A DNA stretch of 64,000 bases from Ruixingdingia sedimenti (lineage in GTDB: Bacteria; Pseudomonadota; Alphaproteobacteria; Rhodobacterales; Rhodobacteraceae), in the NCBI RefSeq assembly GCF_031432425.1, contig NZ_JAVKPH010000021.1:1-64000 (forward strand), given 5' to 3'. Under the pieces are notes generated by a model that did no database searches, had not been told where the DNA came from, and saw only the letters and a program-made list of their open reading frames with translations. Each line of letters starts with the position of its first letter. Within the stretch, counting starts at the first letter, position 1. Positions 22,873 to 31,502 of the stretch are shown one piece after another. Made by a program: the position numbers and the translations under genes.

Positions 22873-23697
22873 ATGACCGATCTGCCCCTTCTTGGCGCCG
22901 CGATGACCGTGGCCGAACTGGAAACCCTGCAGGATTTCATCCTGTCCCGCGACCGGGATCTGGAATTGCAGGATTTCTGCATCCCCGGCGCGCTCGATGC
23001 CGACTGGCGGCCCACGGCCGAACGCGCCCGCGCGCTGCTGGCGGGCTATCAGGGCCGTCTTGGCATCCACGGGCCGTTCTGGGGCCTGCATATCGCCAGC
23101 GCCGATGCGGAAATCCGCGCGGTCGTCAGCCGCCGCCTGATGCAGGGGCTGGAGGTCTGCGACTACCTGGGCGCGACCCAGATGGTGATCCATTCGCCCT
23201 ACATCACCTGGGATTACAACAACCTCGACAATTTCGCCGGCCGCAGCGCCTATCGGTCCGTCATCGACCTGACGCACCAGACGCTGGCCGAGGCGGTGAA
23301 GCGTGCCGAAGGCATCGGCGTGACCATGGTGATCGAGAACATCATGGACAAGGACCCCGACATCCGGCGCACGCTGGCGGAAAGCTTTTCTTCCGCCGCC
23401 GTCGCGGTGTCGGTCGATACCGGGCATGCGCAATATGCCCATGGCTCGACCGGCGCGCCGCCGGTGGATTATTTCATCCGCCGCGCCGGGGACACGCTGC
23501 ACCATGTCCATCTGCAGGATGCCGACGGCCATGCCGACCGCCACTGGGCCATCGGCGAGGGCAATATCCACTGGCCGGCGGTGTTCCGCGCGCTTGGCGA
23601 ACTGACCTCGAACCCCCGCCTGATCCTGGAACTGCGCGACAAATCCGGCATCCTGCCCTCGGCGGCATGGCTGGAGGCGCGGGGCCTCGCCTGCTGA
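22873..23697 (+). CDS. Sugar phosphate isomerase/epimerase-like TIM-barrel protein
   Basis: A 274-residue protein of the xylose-isomerase-like TIM barrel (AP endonuclease 2) superfamily. Metal-ligand-type residues occur in GIHGPFWGLH, MVIENIMDK, SVDTGHAQY and HHVHLQDADG. Members include epimerases and isomerases for tagatose, inositol derivatives and other sugars. It is the last gene of the operon and, with the phosphodiesterase and phosphatase, suggests a short catabolic path for a polyol released from a phosphodiester. The reaction is not established. Confidence 0.7.
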   Translation: MTDLPLLGAAMTVAELETLQDFILSRDRDLELQDFCIPGALDADWRPTAERARALLAGYQGRLGIHGPFWGLHIASADAEIRAVVSRRLMQGLEVCDYLGATQMVIHSPYITWDYNNLDNFAGRSAYRSVIDLTHQTLAEAVKRAEGIGVTMVIENIMDKDPDIRRTLAESFSSAAVAVSVDTGHAQYAHGSTGAPPVDYFIRRAGDTLHHVHLQDADGHADRHWAIGEGNIHWPAVFRALGELTSNPRLILELRDKSGILPSAAWLEARGLAC

Positions 23698-23742
23698 GGG
23701 CCGGGGCGGGGCAGGGCGGCGGATGCCGGGGCGCGCCCCGGC

Positions 23743-24849
23743 CTACGCCCGCCCGGCCCGGGTCATGCGGGTGCCGACCTCCCATTCCAGCGTCGGCACC
23801 GCGCGCAGGCGCATCGCATCGTCCAGCGCCATCGTATCCCATTTCACCGACAGCCCGGCGATGCGCTGGCGCACGCAATAGATGCGGAAGGCGTTGAAGA
23901 GCCAGTAGTAATCGTAGTTCCGCAAGGGCCGGCCCGCATGCGATTCGTAGATCGCCTTGCACTCGTCCTCGGATGGCACGCCGCCCTGTTCGGGGGCGTG
24001 GATGTCGCCGCCATGGGCGATCAGTTGCAGGTGGCGGTGGCAGAAGTGGATATAGGTGAAGTCGATCTCGGGGTCGCCGAAGCACGACATTTCCCAGTCG
24101 AGCAGCGCCACGGGCCGGAAATCGCGGTAGATGACGTTGGCAAAGCGCGCATCGCCCCAGACGAAGCTGACGGTTTCCTCGCGCGGCATGTTGGCGCGCA
24201 GCCAGCGGCGCAGTTCCACCACGATCGGCACGGGTTCGTCCGGCAGGAAGCCCGCGCCCCAGTCGTAGATGCGTTCCCACCAGTCGAGATGCTGTTCGAT
24301 GCAACTGCGGTTCCGGTCGGGCCACTGGTAGGCGGCAAGGCCGGTCTTGCGCCAGTCCACCTTCTGCAGGTTGGCCGCCGCCTGGATCGTCGAGGTCCAG
24401 AGCCGGCGGCGTTCGTCGTCGCTCGCCTCGTGGATCCAGCCCGAGGTGATGTAGACCGGCTTGTCGGCGGCGGTGCGGCCTTCGGCGAAATCCATGAAAT
24501 AGAAGGGGCGGCCGAGGACGGATGTGTCGCCCTCGAACCAGCGCACGCGGGCGGCGGGGTAGCCGGGGATCCCCTCCAGCGCCTTCATCGTGCCGTACTG
24601 GCGGGCGATGTCGTATTCCATCAGCAGCGATTCGCCCTCGGGCGGCAGGCGCAGGATCAGCTTTTCGGGGGCGGCCCCGGGGGCGGGGGACAGCGATACG
24701 CGGTAGGTCTCGTTCGACCAGCCGGCGCCGGCGGTGGCCTCTGCCACCTCGTGCACCACGGCGCCGCCCAGGCCGGGCTGGCGGCGCAGCCAGTCCTGCA
24801 GGCGGCGGGCCATGTCGGCGGCGTCGAATTGCGTGGCAAAGATCGGCAT
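23743..24849 (-). CDS. Phosphotransferase family protein (aminoglycoside phosphotransferase fold)
   Basis: A 368-residue kinase-like protein of the APH/choline-kinase fold. The catalytic loop reads FVWGDARFANVIY (usual HGDxxxxN with Trp in place of His) and the metal site LLDWEMSCFGDPEID. The N-lobe has LILRLPPEGESLLMEYDIAR. Homologues of this length are often called acyl-CoA dehydrogenase-type phosphotransferases and may phosphorylate hydroxyacyl-CoAs or small alcohols; the substrate here is not known. It is followed on the minus strand after 11 bp upstream by a tyrosine phosphatase gene, so the two are co-transcribed. Confidence 0.78.
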   Translation of the reverse strand: MPIFATQFDAADMARRLQDWLRRQPGLGGAVVHEVAEATAGAGWSNETYRVSLSPAPGAAPEKLILRLPPEGESLLMEYDIARQYGTMKALEGIPGYPAARVRWFEGDTSVLGRPFYFMDFAEGRTAADKPVYITSGWIHEASDDERRRLWTSTIQAAANLQKVDWRKTGLAAYQWPDRNRSCIEQHLDWWERIYDWGAGFLPDEPVPIVVELRRWLRANMPREETVSFVWGDARFANVIYRDFRPVALLDWEMSCFGDPEIDFTYIHFCHRHLQLIAHGGDIHAPEQGGVPSEDECKAIYESHAGRPLRNYDYYWLFNAFRIYCVRQRIAGLSVKWDTMALDDAMRLRAVPTLEWEVGTRMTRAGRA

Positions 24850-24860
24850 GCGTCCCCTCC

Positions 24861-25616
24861 TCAGCCCAGAATGCGGTCGCGCAGGCGCGCGGCGAAATCG
24901 GGCAGGCCCGTCACCCTGTCGGCATAGGCGGCGAGAGAGCCGTCCACGCGGTCGATCTCTGCAAAGGCGGCGCCCAGGTAGTCGGCATGCGCCAGCAGCA
25001 GGGGGGCCACCACCTCGGGCGGGAAGATGGCGTTGCCGGAATAGTCCCTGTCCCAGTGGTCGTTGGTCAGGTGATAGTCGGCCAGCACCGTGTCCTCGGG
25101 CACGCCGAGAAGCCGCAGCAGCGTGGCGGCGACAAAGCCGGTACGGTCCTTGCCGGCGGTGCAGTGGATCAGCAGGGGGGCCTCCGCCGCCTCGTAGACC
25201 CTGACCAGCGCCGCGCCCATCTGCGCCGCCGCGTCGCCGGCGAAGCGGCGGTAGACCCACAGGATGCGTTCGCGGTTCATCTCGGCGGTGATGGCGCTGC
25301 CGTCGGGCGCGATCATCGAGGTGAAGGACCCCGGCTCCACCGGCGCGGGCACCACGGCGATGCCCCCGAGGACGGCGGGGTCGGGGGCGTTCTTCAACCG
25401 CTCTTCCCGCCCGCGCAGGTCGATGATCGTGCGCAGCCCCAGGGCCGCCAGCGCCGGTGCCGCCGCAGAGGGCACGCGGCCCAGATGGGCGGACCGGAAC
25501 AGCCGCCCCGCCGGGATCACCGCGCCGTCGCCGGTGGCATAGCCGCCGAAGTCGCGCAGGTTCGACAGCCCCGTGATCTCGATCCGGTTCCGGCCTTGCG
25601 CCGCCGTCACATCCAT
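24861..25616 (-). CDS. Tyrosine-protein phosphatase (dual-specificity/Tyr-Ser type)
   Basis: A 251-residue phosphatase. The active-site P-loop HCTAGKDRTGF has the Cx5R motif, and the start (SNLRDFGGYATGDGAVIPAG) is that of the Y_phosphatase3 family, which also includes lipid phosphatases. No signal peptide is visible. It is transcribed just before the phosphotransferase gene (11 bp gap), so kinase and phosphatase form a two-gene unit. ATG 25616 gives the expected N-terminus; there is a much longer open frame but no reason to use it. Confidence 0.82.
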   Translation of the reverse strand: MDVTAAQGRNRIEITGLSNLRDFGGYATGDGAVIPAGRLFRSAHLGRVPSAAAPALAALGLRTIIDLRGREERLKNAPDPAVLGGIAVVPAPVEPGSFTSMIAPDGSAITAEMNRERILWVYRRFAGDAAAQMGAALVRVYEAAEAPLLIHCTAGKDRTGFVAATLLRLLGVPEDTVLADYHLTNDHWDRDYSGNAIFPPEVVAPLLLAHADYLGAAFAEIDRVDGSLAAYADRVTGLPDFAARLRDRILG

Positions 25617-25760
25617 ATCGTCGCCCCTTCCGTTCGCCGCCCCACCCTGCCGCGCCCCGCGCGCCGGGGCCGTCCCCGCAGGGTGGGACTGCCGCACCCC
25701 CGCCCCCTTCCTAGCCTGTGCCGCACACGAAGACCGGCCCGCGCGGCCCAAGGAGGATCC

Positions 25761-26123
25761 ATGACCAGCCACCGCAGCCCCAACGAGGTCGTCACGCTCT
25801 ACTGCGAAAAGGCCTGGAACGAATGCCAGACCGACCTGATCCGCGAAATCACCGCCAATCCGGTCGTGCGCCATTATGCCGGGCGCATCCAGACGATGGA
25901 CCACGACACCCAGATCGCCCGCATCCAGGACCGCCACAAGACCGCCAGGCCGCGGTTCGACGGCATCATCCAGTTCGCCGAGGGGCCCTATGTGGCCTAT
26001 GTCTGGAACAACACCACCGAACAGGGCGGCAAGAAGAGCGGGATCGAGATCTTCAAGGTCGAGGAAGGCCGCATCACCGAGGTCTGGAACCCCTCGACCG
26101 TGGACGAGGGCCACTGGGCCTGA
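25761..26123 (+). CDS. NTF2/SnoaL-like protein
   Basis: A 120-residue cytoplasmic protein with the cone-shaped NTF2-like fold: an N-terminal helix (VVTLYCEKAWNECQTDLIRE), then strands ending FKVEEGRITEVWNPSTVD, typical of SnoaL-like polyketide cyclase or steroid-isomerase relatives. An excellent ribosome binding site (AAGGAGGATCC) precedes ATG 25761, suggesting strong expression. It is divergent from the phosphatase/kinase pair and 128 bp before a TRAP receptor. Small-molecule lyase or isomerase activity is possible but unproven. Confidence 0.7.
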   Translation: MTSHRSPNEVVTLYCEKAWNECQTDLIREITANPVVRHYAGRIQTMDHDTQIARIQDRHKTARPRFDGIIQFAEGPYVAYVWNNTTEQGGKKSGIEIFKVEEGRITEVWNPSTVDEGHWA

Positions 26124-26135
26124 ACCCCCCAAAGG

Positions 26136-26177
26136 GCCCGTACCGTGCGGCGGGGACAGACGCCGGACGGTGCGGGC
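26136..26177 (+). terminator. Hairpin between the SnoaL-like gene and dctP
   Basis: GCCCGTACCGT pairs with ACGGTGCGGGC (one mismatch), and the inner CGGCG pairs with CGCCG, giving a stem of about 15 bp. There is no T-run. It may be a weak terminator or 5' structure for the receptor mRNA. Confidence 0.4.
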
Positions 26178-26251
26178 ATTGCACTTTGCGCACTGCTTTC
26201 CGACAGGGCCCGGGCCATGGACCCGGCCCCCACACCAACGGGAGACGACAC

Positions 26252-27292
26252 ATGAGTTTCGCAAGAACCGCCCGCACCACCGCCGCTGCGCTGGTGCTGG
26301 GGGCCGCCGCCGCCCTTCCGGCCGCCGCCGAGAACCTGGTGCTGACCTATACGAGCTACATCGCCAACACCCATCCGGTGAACGCCGATGCGATCCTGCC
26401 CTGGGCCGAAGAGGTGGCGAAAGTCACCGAAGGCCGGGTGCGGATCGAGGCGCTGCCCAAGATGGTGGGCACCGCGCCCGCGCAGCACGACGTGATCGCC
26501 GAGGGGCTGGCCGATGTCGCCTGGTTCACGCCGGGCTATACGCCGGGCCGCTTTGCCGCGCTGGAACTGGCCGAACTGCCCTTCATCGCCGACGACCCCG
26601 AGGTGGGCGCGATCGCGATGCAACGCTGGTTCGAGAAATATTTCGCCGACGGCAAGGTGTTCAAGGAAGTGCACCCGCTGGCGATCATGACCACCAGCGC
26701 CGGCACCATGATGTCGAAAAAGCCGGTGAGCACGGTCGAGGATCTCAAGGGCCTCAAGGTCCGCTCGCCGCTGCCGATCACGCTCGGGATGCTGAACACC
26801 ATCGGCGCCGTGCCGGTGCAGAAACCGGGCAACGAAGCCTACGAGCTTCTGGCGGCGGGCACGCTGGACGCCTCGCTGTCGGGCGCCGAACAGGCGGTGA
26901 CGTTCAAGCTGGGCGAGGTCACGAAACAGATGCTGATGGTGCCGGGCGGGTTCTACAACTCGGTCTGCGGCGTGATCATCAACAAGGACAAATGGGCCCA
27001 GATCTCCGAGGCCGACCGCGCCGCCATCACCGCGATCTCGGGCGAGAAACTGTCGCGCGCGATCGGGAAGAGCTTCCTCGGCCCGATCGAGGAAGCCAAG
27101 ACGATGATGTCCGAAGGCGGGCGCAGCGTCGACATCGCCTCGGATGAAATGGTGGCCGAACTCAAGACCGCCTGGGCCGGGGTCGAGGCAGAGATCATCG
27201 CCAAGGCAGAGGCGTCGGGCGTGCAGGATGCGGCCGCGCTGCTGGCCGACCTGCGCGCGATGGTGGCCGAGGTGCAGAAGGAAATCCGCTGA
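26252..27292 (+). CDS. TRAP transporter solute-binding protein (DctP family)
   Basis: A 346-residue periplasmic receptor. A Sec signal peptide covers about residues 1-26 (ALVLGAAAALPAAAEN). The mature part has DctP blocks such as WAEEVAKVTEGRVRIEALP and MTTSAGTMMSKKPVSTVEDL, then LKGLKVRSP with the conserved Arg that binds the carboxylate of TRAP ligands. No DctQ or DctM membrane genes are nearby, so it must work with a distant or shared membrane unit. GGGAGACGAC is the ribosome binding site. The ligand is probably an organic acid but cannot be specified. Confidence 0.85.
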   Translation: MSFARTARTTAAALVLGAAAALPAAAENLVLTYTSYIANTHPVNADAILPWAEEVAKVTEGRVRIEALPKMVGTAPAQHDVIAEGLADVAWFTPGYTPGRFAALELAELPFIADDPEVGAIAMQRWFEKYFADGKVFKEVHPLAIMTTSAGTMMSKKPVSTVEDLKGLKVRSPLPITLGMLNTIGAVPVQKPGNEAYELLAAGTLDASLSGAEQAVTFKLGEVTKQMLMVPGGFYNSVCGVIINKDKWAQISEADRAAITAISGEKLSRAIGKSFLGPIEEAKTMMSEGGRSVDIASDEMVAELKTAWAGVEAEIIAKAEASGVQDAAALLADLRAMVAEVQKEIR

Positions 27293-27343
27293 CCGGCAGG
27301 ACGCCCGCCCGGCCTTTGGCCCGATGGACGGTGCCGGAGCCTC

Positions 27344-27450
27344 CGGCGGGGATATTTGAAGACAGAAAATGATCAGCGCGCGCCCTTTTTCCGAAAGGGC
27401 GCGCGCTTTCTTTCACCTTTTCATAAATACTCCTGCGCGGCGCGCGCAGC
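27344..27450. repeat. Family A intergenic repeat, copy 2 (reversed)
   Basis: Left side GGGGATATTTGAAGACAGAA, right side CACCTTTTCATAAATACTCC and GCGCGGCGCGCGC, so the element runs opposite to copies 1, 3 and 4. The middle is a long hairpin of GCGCGCGCCCTTTT and AAAGGGCGCGCGC around TCCG. It follows the dctP stop and precedes the SOS box of the helicase gene, and could end transcription from dctP. Confidence 0.65.
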
Positions 27451-27501
27451 TCTCCATCAGGCCAAAGGCCGGGCCTGCCGTATCCGTTCCGGCAAGATCG
27501 G

Positions 27502-27516
27502 GAACATTCTGCGAAC
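27502..27516 (+). promoter_or_regulatory. LexA (SOS) box upstream of the UvrD/PcrA gene
   Basis: GAACATTCTGCGAAC is a perfect GAAC-N7-GAAC direct repeat, the LexA operator of alphaproteobacteria. It lies 40 bp before the helicase start, a normal repression position. DNA damage should thus induce the helicase. Confidence 0.8.
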
Positions 27517-27556
27517 AAACCTTTCCCCCCGCCGCAAAGCCGCTATACTGGCCCGC

Positions 27557-29917
27557 ATGACTCGGTTTGACGAACATGATGCCTTCGAAGAGGCCGCCCT
27601 GCCGCTCAGCCGCCGCGCGATGGCGGCCCGGCCCGCGCCCTATCTGGACGGGCTGAACCCCGCGCAGCGCGCGGCGGTCGAGGCGCTGGACGGCCCGGTG
27701 CTGATGCTGGCCGGCGCGGGCACCGGCAAGACCCGGGCGCTGACCACGCGCATCGCGCATCTGCTGCATACCGGGCGGGCGCGCCCGAACGAGATCCTCG
27801 CCGTGACCTTCACCAACAAGGCCGCGCGCGAGATGAAGGAACGGGTCGGCCGCCTTCTGGGCCAGACGGTCGAGGGGCTGCCCTGGATGGGCACCTTCCA
27901 TTCGGTCTGCGTGCGCCTGCTGCGCCGGCATGCCGAACTGGCGGGGCTCAAGTCGAACTTCACCATTCTGGACACCGACGACCAGATCCGCCTGATGAAA
28001 CAGGTGATCCAGGCCGCCAACATGGACGAGAAACGCTGGCCCGCGCGGCAGCTGGCGGGGCTGATCGACAACTGGAAGAACCGCGCCTGGACGCCCGAAA
28101 AGGTGCCCTCGGCCGAGGCGCCGGCGTTCAACAACCGCGGGACGGAGCTGTACGCCGCCTATCAGGACCGGCTGCGCACGCTGAACGCCTGCGATTTCGG
28201 CGACCTGCTGTTGCATTGCGTGACGATCTTTCAGGCGCATCCCGATGTGCTGGAACAGTATCAACGCTGGTTCCGCTATATCCTCGTGGACGAATACCAG
28301 GACACCAACGTCGCGCAGTACCTGTGGCTGCGGCTTCTGGCGCAGGCGCATCGCAACATCTGCTGCGTGGGCGACGACGACCAGTCGATCTACGGCTGGC
28401 GCGGGGCCGAGGTCGGCAACATCCTGCGGTTCGAAAAGGATTTTCCGGGCGCGCAGGTGATCCGGCTGGAACAGAACTACCGGTCCACCGCGCATATCCT
28501 CGCCGCCGCCTCGGGGGTGATTTCGGCCAATCAGGGGCGGCTCGGCAAGACGCTCTGGACCGAAGCCGAGGGGGGCGAGAAGGTCCGCCTCATCGGCCAT
28601 TGGGACGGCGAGGAAGAGGCGCGCTGGATCGGGGAAGAGATCGAGGCGCTGGAACGCGGCACCCGCGGCGGCGATCCGGTCAGCGCGAACGGCATGGCGA
28701 TCCTCGTGCGCGCGGCGCATCAGATGCGCGCCTTCGAGGATCGGTTCCTGACCATCGGCCTGCCCTATCGCGTCATCGGCGGCCCCCGGTTCTACGAACG
28801 GCAGGAAATCCGCGATGCGATGGCCTATTTCCGCCTCGCCGTCAGCCCCGAGGACGATCTGGCCTTCGAGCGCGTGGTGAACCTGCCCAAGCGGGGCCTG
28901 GGCGACAAGGCGCAGGCCGACATCCAGCGCGCGGCGCGCGATCTGGGTCTGCCGCTGCTGGAAGGTGCGCGGGCGCTGGTGGCGCAGGGCGGCATCGGGG
29001 GCAAGGGGGGGGCGGCGCTGCGGGTGTTCTGCGCGGCGGTGGACCGCTGGCATGCCGTCGCCGCGACCCCGGGGCACGACCATATCCAGCTGGCGGAAAC
29101 CATCCTCGACGAATCCGGCTATACCGCGATGTGGCAGGCCGACAAGACGCCCGAGGCGCCGGGGCGGCTGGAAAACCTCAAGGAACTGGTCAAGGCGCTG
29201 GAGGCGTTCGACACGTTGCAGGGGTTTCTGGAACATGTCGCGCTGATCATGGAGAACGAGACCGAGGAGGCGGCGGAAAAGGTCACGATCATGACGCTGC
29301 ATGCCGCCAAGGGGCTGGAATTCCCGGTGATCTTTCTGCCGGGGTGGGAAGACGGGCTGTTCCCCAGTCAGCGCGCGATGGACGAAAGCGGGCAGAAGGG
29401 GGTGGAGGAGGAACGGCGGCTGGCCTATGTCGGCATCACCCGGGCGGAACGGCTCTGCACCATCAGCTTCGCCGCCAACCGCCGCGTCTATGGCCAGTGG
29501 CAGAGCCAGCTGCCGAGCCGCTTCATCGACGAACTGCCCGAGGCGCATGTCGAGGTGCTGACGCCGCCGGGCCTTTATGGCGGCGGCTATGGCGCGGCGC
29601 GGCCCGCCGTGGCGGGGGTGGAAACGCGGGCGGCGGCGGCCAATGTCTACAATTCCCCCGGCTGGCAGCGGATGCAGAGCCGCGCCGCCTCAAGGCCCGT
29701 CCACGCCCCGCAGGAATCGCGCCATGTGGTGATCGACCTCGAGGCCGTGTCGGTCTTCGACACCGGCGACCGGGTGTTCCACAAGAAGTTCGGCTATGGC
29801 GAGGTCGCGGGGATCGAGGGCGACAAGCTGCGCATCCGCTTCGACAAGGCGGGGGAAAAGCATGTGCTGGCGGGCTATGTGGTGCCCGCCGAACATGCGG
29901 ATGACGTGCCGTTTTAA
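27557..29917 (+). CDS. uvrD: ATP-dependent DNA helicase UvrD/PcrA
   Basis: A 786-residue superfamily 1A helicase used in nucleotide excision and mismatch repair and in clearing transcription or recombination complexes. Motif I AGAGTGKT is at residues 52-59. Other motifs visible are Ia (VTFTNKAAREMKERV), II (DEYQDTN), III (GDDDQSIYGWRGA), IV (LEQNYRST), V (TLHAAKGLEF) and VI (VGITRAE). The C-terminus (DRVFHKKFGYGEVAGIEGDK) is the PcrA-like RNA-polymerase-binding Tudor fold. ATG 27557 is chosen because the upstream frame runs through the SOS box and repeat. LexA control is predicted. Confidence 0.95.
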   Translation: MTRFDEHDAFEEAALPLSRRAMAARPAPYLDGLNPAQRAAVEALDGPVLMLAGAGTGKTRALTTRIAHLLHTGRARPNEILAVTFTNKAAREMKERVGRLLGQTVEGLPWMGTFHSVCVRLLRRHAELAGLKSNFTILDTDDQIRLMKQVIQAANMDEKRWPARQLAGLIDNWKNRAWTPEKVPSAEAPAFNNRGTELYAAYQDRLRTLNACDFGDLLLHCVTIFQAHPDVLEQYQRWFRYILVDEYQDTNVAQYLWLRLLAQAHRNICCVGDDDQSIYGWRGAEVGNILRFEKDFPGAQVIRLEQNYRSTAHILAAASGVISANQGRLGKTLWTEAEGGEKVRLIGHWDGEEEARWIGEEIEALERGTRGGDPVSANGMAILVRAAHQMRAFEDRFLTIGLPYRVIGGPRFYERQEIRDAMAYFRLAVSPEDDLAFERVVNLPKRGLGDKAQADIQRAARDLGLPLLEGARALVAQGGIGGKGGAALRVFCAAVDRWHAVAATPGHDHIQLAETILDESGYTAMWQADKTPEAPGRLENLKELVKALEAFDTLQGFLEHVALIMENETEEAAEKVTIMTLHAAKGLEFPVIFLPGWEDGLFPSQRAMDESGQKGVEEERRLAYVGITRAERLCTISFAANRRVYGQWQSQLPSRFIDELPEAHVEVLTPPGLYGGGYGAARPAVAGVETRAAAANVYNSPGWQRMQSRAASRPVHAPQESRHVVIDLEAVSVFDTGDRVFHKKFGYGEVAGIEGDKLRIRFDKAGEKHVLAGYVVPAEHADDVPF

Positions 29918-29957
29918 GGAATAGGTAATCACGCTACCGCCGGGCCGGGCGGGAGAA

Positions 29958-30155
29958 GGAAACGCATTGCGTTTCCCCCGCCCGTTGCGCGGCGGTGCCA
30001 CTGGAAACGGTCACGCCCCAGAAACGGGAGGCCAGCGCCTGCCCCGGCGGGCGAGTAGCGCCCGCCATGGGCGGGGCGGGCGCTGGCCGGGGGCTTTGGG
30101 CCCCCGGCCGGGGCAACGGCACCGGCAGGATATGGCGAAGGCACGCGCCTTCGCC
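29958..30155 (-). repeat. Family B intergenic repeat, copy 2 (reversed)
   Basis: Read on the minus strand it has the same order as copy 1: GGCGAAGGCGCGTGCCTTCG, GGCCGGGGGCC...GGCC, CGCCCATGGCGGGCG, GGCACCGCCGCGCAACGG, and GGAAACGCAATGCGTTTCC. It fills the 271-bp space between the convergent helicase and benE-like genes, so it is well placed as a shared terminator. Confidence 0.65.
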
Positions 30156-30188
30156 AGACAGATCGGCAGGGCTATAGGATGAACCGCC

Positions 30189-31346
30189 TCAACGCCGCGC
30201 CCGCGCCGCCGCCATCCGGTCCAGCGCCAGCGCCGCCAGCCCCGCCGCCAGCCCCCAGAAGGCCGCGCCGATGCCGAAGACCGCGGTGCCCGAGGCGGTG
30301 ACGATCAGCGTCACCGTCGCCGCGAACCGCTGGTCTCCGGCGGCGAAGGCCCCGGTCAGCGCCCCCGACAGCGGCGCCAGCATCGCCAGCGCCACCATCG
30401 CCGCCAGCAGCGCGGGCGGCAGGGCGAGGATCAGCGCGATCAGCACCGGCCCCGCGAGCCCGAGCCCCACCCAGACCGCCGCATAGGCCAGCCCGATGCG
30501 CCAGCGGCGGGAACGGTCGGGCTCCACCTCGGGGTCGAGACAGATCGCCGCCGTCATCGCCGCCATGCTGATCGTATGCCCGCCGAACAGCCCCGCCAGC
30601 GCCGACAGCCCCCCGGTGGCCAGTTGCGCCAGCCGCACCGGCGGCTCGAACCCCGCGGCGCGCATGGTGGCGAAGCCGGGCAGGTTCTGCGACGCCATCG
30701 TCACCAGATAGAGCGGCACCGCCAGCCCCAGCACCGCGCCCGGATCGAAGGCGGGCGGGATGAACACCAGCGCGGGCAGGCCGGGCAGGGGCGCGGGCAC
30801 CACCGCCTGCCCGCCCGCAAAGGCCAGCGCCAGCCCCGCGGCGAGCGCCGCCAGCACCGCGAAACCGGGGCCGAAGAACCGCACCACCGCATAGACCGCC
30901 ACCATCGGCAGAACCAGCGCCGGCAGGTCGGCCGCCGCCCCCGCCAGCCGCAGGCAGAAGGGCAGGATCACGCCCGCCAGCATCCCCGCCGCCACGCCGT
31001 CGGGGATGCGGGCGATCAGGCGTTCCAAGGGCCGCAGCACGCCGGTCGCCGCCATCAAGAGCCCCGTGACGACGAAGGCGCCCACCGCCTCGGCCAGCGA
31101 AATCCCCTCGGTCGCCGCCACCAGCGCCGCGCCGGGGGTGGACCAGGCCAGCACCAACGGCATCCGCGTCCACAGGCTCAGCGCCGCGCTGCCCGCCGCC
31201 TTGGCCAGGCACACCGCCAGCAGCCAGCTTGCCGTCTGCGCCGCATCCGCGCCGACCGCCACCGCCGCCGCCAGCACCAGCGGGATCGAGCTGCCGAAGC
31301 CGACGAAAGCCGCCACCAGCGCCGCTGAGATCATGGAAAACCGCAT
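30189..31346 (-). CDS. benE: Benzoate/H+ symporter family membrane protein (BenE-like)
   Basis: A 385-residue membrane protein with about 12 hydrophobic spans rich in Gly and Ala, of the BenE family, which takes up benzoate with protons. Blocks include WSTPGAALVAATEGISLAEA and GLFGGHTISMAAMTAAICLD, the latter a family signature. The annotation rests on family membership; purine or other aromatic-acid transport is also possible because BenE is related to NCS2 carriers. ATG 31346 (MRFSMISAALVAAFVGFGSS) starts the first span. It lies 78 bp downstream of the sRNA array on the same strand, separated by the array's terminator. Confidence 0.8.
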   Translation of the reverse strand: MRFSMISAALVAAFVGFGSSIPLVLAAAVAVGADAAQTASWLLAVCLAKAAGSAALSLWTRMPLVLAWSTPGAALVAATEGISLAEAVGAFVVTGLLMAATGVLRPLERLIARIPDGVAAGMLAGVILPFCLRLAGAAADLPALVLPMVAVYAVVRFFGPGFAVLAALAAGLALAFAGGQAVVPAPLPGLPALVFIPPAFDPGAVLGLAVPLYLVTMASQNLPGFATMRAAGFEPPVRLAQLATGGLSALAGLFGGHTISMAAMTAAICLDPEVEPDRSRRWRIGLAYAAVWVGLGLAGPVLIALILALPPALLAAMVALAMLAPLSGALTGAFAAGDQRFAATVTLIVTASGTAVFGIGAAFWGLAAGLAALALDRMAAARARR

Positions 31347-31419
31347 GCCGTCCCCCTTTGGTTCCGGGCGACTATGGCCGCCGCCCAAAGGGGCCGCAAC
31401 CGCATGGCGGGGGGACAGG

Positions 31420-31458
31420 AAAAAGGCGGCGACCCGGGAGGAGGAGAGGGTCGCCGCC
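31420..31458 (-). terminator. Terminator of the ccsR array (last hairpin)
   Basis: On the minus strand GGCGGCGACCC, a loop containing CTCCTCCC, and GGGTCGCCGCC form an 11-bp perfect stem directly followed by TTTTT. It is therefore both the second loop of the last sRNA unit and a rho-independent terminator. Confidence 0.85.
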
Positions 31459-31497
31459 AGAGATGCGCGGCCTGGGAGGAGGAGCGGCCGTTCGCAT
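31425..31497 (-). ncRNA. ccsR: CcsR-type sRNA unit 4 (double hairpin)
   Basis: Hairpin 1 uses 31463-31472 and 31486-31497 (CGGCC/GGCCG plus an outer ATGCG/CGCAT helix) and hairpin 2 uses 31425-31435 and 31448-31458. Both loops carry CTCCTCCC on the RNA strand. It is the last unit and ends in the T-run at 31420. CcsR RNAs of Rhodobacter are stress-induced regulators whose CCUCCUCCC loops can pair with purine-rich ribosome binding sites. Confidence 0.8.
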
Positions 31498-31502
31498 GCC
31501 GT

